Of a stretch of DNA of 6,142 nucleotides, positions 5,242 through 6,142 are shown piece after piece. The DNA is from Candidatus Melainabacteria bacterium. Its GTDB lineage: Bacteria; Actinomycetota; Actinomycetes; Mycobacteriales; Pseudonocardiaceae. A model generated the notes under the pieces. It was not told the origin of the DNA. It was given only the letters and a program-made list of their open reading frames with translations, and did not search any database. Location: positions 1 through 6,142 of the forward strand of contig CAJCJE010000781.1 of NCBI GenBank assembly GCA_903970565.1, given 5' to 3'. Numbering within the stretch: the first letter of the stretch is position 1; every line of letters starts with the position of its first letter. The position numbers were made by a program, and so were the translations under genes.

Positions 5242-5297
5242 CCGTGACCCTGACGTCACGCCCGAGCACCCGGATAGTTGCCGCCGCGCTACCTGGA

Positions 5298-6142
5298 TCA
5301 GACCAGGCGTCGCTCGGGGTAACCGAGTTCGATGCCACTCACATCATCCAGTGCCGCCCGAATGGCCGACGGCAGGGTCAGCTCCTCCGCCGCGAGTGAT
5401 CCGGTGAGCTGGCCGGTGTCGCGGGCGCCGATGACCGGGGCGATGACACCGGGCCGGTCGCGCACCCAGGCCAGGGCGACGGCCAGCGGCGAGGTGCCGA
5501 GGCCGTCGGCGGCGGTGACCACGGCTTCCACGATGCGGGCGGCGCGCTCGGTGCGGTGCTGTTCGACGTAGGGGGCGTAGGTCTGGGAGGCGCCGCGCGA
5601 GTCGGCCGGGGTGCCGCTGCGGTACTTGCCGGTGAGCACCCCGCGCCCCAACGGCGCCCAGGGCAGCAGCCCGATGCCGTGGTGGTCGGCGGCGGGCCCG
5701 ACCTCACGTTCGATACCACGTTCGAGCAGGGAGTATTCGACCTGGGTCGAGGCGATCGGGGCCCGCCCGGGCAGGCAGCGTTGCAGCGACGCCGCGGTGG
5801 CCAGCTGCCAGCCGGCATAGTTGGACACGCCCACGTAGCGAACTTTTCCGCTGGTCACGGCGGCGTCGAGGGCGGCGAGGGTTTCCTCGATCGGCGTCTC
5901 GACATCCCAGGCGTGCAGCTGCCACAGGTCGATGTGGTCGACGTCCAGGCGGGCCAGGGAGCCCTCGAGCGCGGCGAGCAGCGCGCCTCGGGAGGCACCG
6001 CCGCCGAAGGGACCGTCGACGCGGCGGGCCACGGCCTTGGTGGCCACCACCACGTCATGGCGGGGGACGAGGTCGCCGAGCAGGCCACCGAGGATGCGTT
6101 CGCTCTCCCCGTCGCCGTAGACATCGGCGGTGTCGACCAGGG
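5298..6142 (-). CDS. Aldo/keto reductase, partial (N-terminus off the right edge)
   Basis: This is an NAD(P)H-dependent carbonyl reductase of the aldo/keto reductase superfamily, a cytoplasmic (beta/alpha)8 barrel; the substrate is unknown. The frame is open to the window end, so about 280 C-terminal residues are visible and roughly 40-50 at the N-terminus are missing (family length is usually 310-340). All four catalytic positions can be read. The Asp and Tyr lie in VDTADVYGDGESE close to the edge (about 6064-6138), the Lys in VVATKA (about 6036-6053), and the His in LWQLHAWD. Family hallmarks follow: GKVRYVGVSNYAGWQ, STQVEYSLLER, LLPWAPLGRGVLTGKY, and the cofactor-phosphate region VIGARDTGQL. 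It ends at TGA 5300-5298, 96 nt before the lipoprotein start, in the same direction. A GTG at 6053-6051 would cut off the Asp and Tyr, so the true start is outside the window. Confidence 0.93.
   Translation of the reverse strand, partial: LVDTADVYGDGESERILGGLLGDLVPRHDVVVATKAVARRVDGPFGGGASRGALLAALEGSLARLDVDHIDLWQLHAWDVETPIEETLAALDAAVTSGKVRYVGVSNYAGWQLATAASLQRCLPGRAPIASTQVEYSLLERGIEREVGPAADHHGIGLLPWAPLGRGVLTGKYRSGTPADSRGASQTYAPYVEQHRTERAARIVEAVVTAADGLGTSPLAVALAWVRDRPGVIAPVIGARDTGQLTGSLAAEELTLPSAIRAALDDVSGIELGYPERRLV

Noticed and set aside
5242..5260. CGTGAC-CCTGAC-GTCACG palindrome upstream of the lipoprotein
   Set aside because: A 6-bp inverted repeat in the short gap could be an operator, but nothing ties it to a known regulator and such palindromes are frequent in high-GC DNA.
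1..6142. CRISPR array, toxin-antitoxin, defence or biosynthetic cluster
   Set aside because: No regularly spaced repeats, no paired small toxin/antitoxin genes, and no defence or biosynthetic core enzymes are visible in either strand.

Overview
The window is high-GC DNA with strong G/C third-position bias, GTG and TTG starts, and small families typical of actinomycetes. The organism is very probably an actinobacterium of the Streptomyces / Pseudonocardia / Mycobacterium kind; the genus cannot be fixed from this sequence. There are two parts: a plastic left end (about 1-1130) and an ordinary chromosomal right part (about 1331-6142).

Left part. Positions 1-324 hold, on the minus strand, the N-terminal 108 codons of a helix-turn-helix transposase that looks like the Mu/Tn552-type DDE family of actinomycetes; the rest lies off the left edge. 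Its upstream region (325-560) has no confident gene, but contains several copies of CACTGA and the tail of a reading frame that overlaps the next gene by ATGA. An orphan 136-residue protein of unknown function follows (561-971, plus strand). The stretch 972-1330 has no confident gene. It contains, on the minus strand, what looks like the 5' half of a tRNA-Leu gene (anticodon GAG) without a 3' half, next to a perfect 7-bp hairpin. Transposase, orphan gene and broken tRNA together suggest a site of past integration or deletion.

Right part. Two plus-strand genes encode an M20-family zinc peptidase/deacylase (1331-2656) and a metallo-beta-lactamase-fold hydrolase (2809-3855). They are separated by 152 nt containing a strong bulged hairpin. 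They converge on a minus-strand set that reads from the right edge: an aldo/keto reductase cut by the window end (5298-6142), a beta-propeller lipoprotein with a TTG start (4185-5201), and a 70-residue DUF5703-type protein (3976-4188) that overlaps the lipoprotein by ATGA. A near-perfect 30-nt palindrome between the converging ends (3935-3964) probably terminates transcription from both sides.

The lipoprotein and DUF5703 genes are probably translationally coupled. The M20, MBL and reductase genes have intact catalytic residues, but their substrates cannot be read from sequence and no shared pathway is demonstrated. I see no CRISPR array, toxin-antitoxin pair, defence system or clear new biological system. 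The most unusual points are the half tRNA-Leu, the repeats around the orphan gene, and the hairpin overlapping the lipoprotein ribosome binding site.
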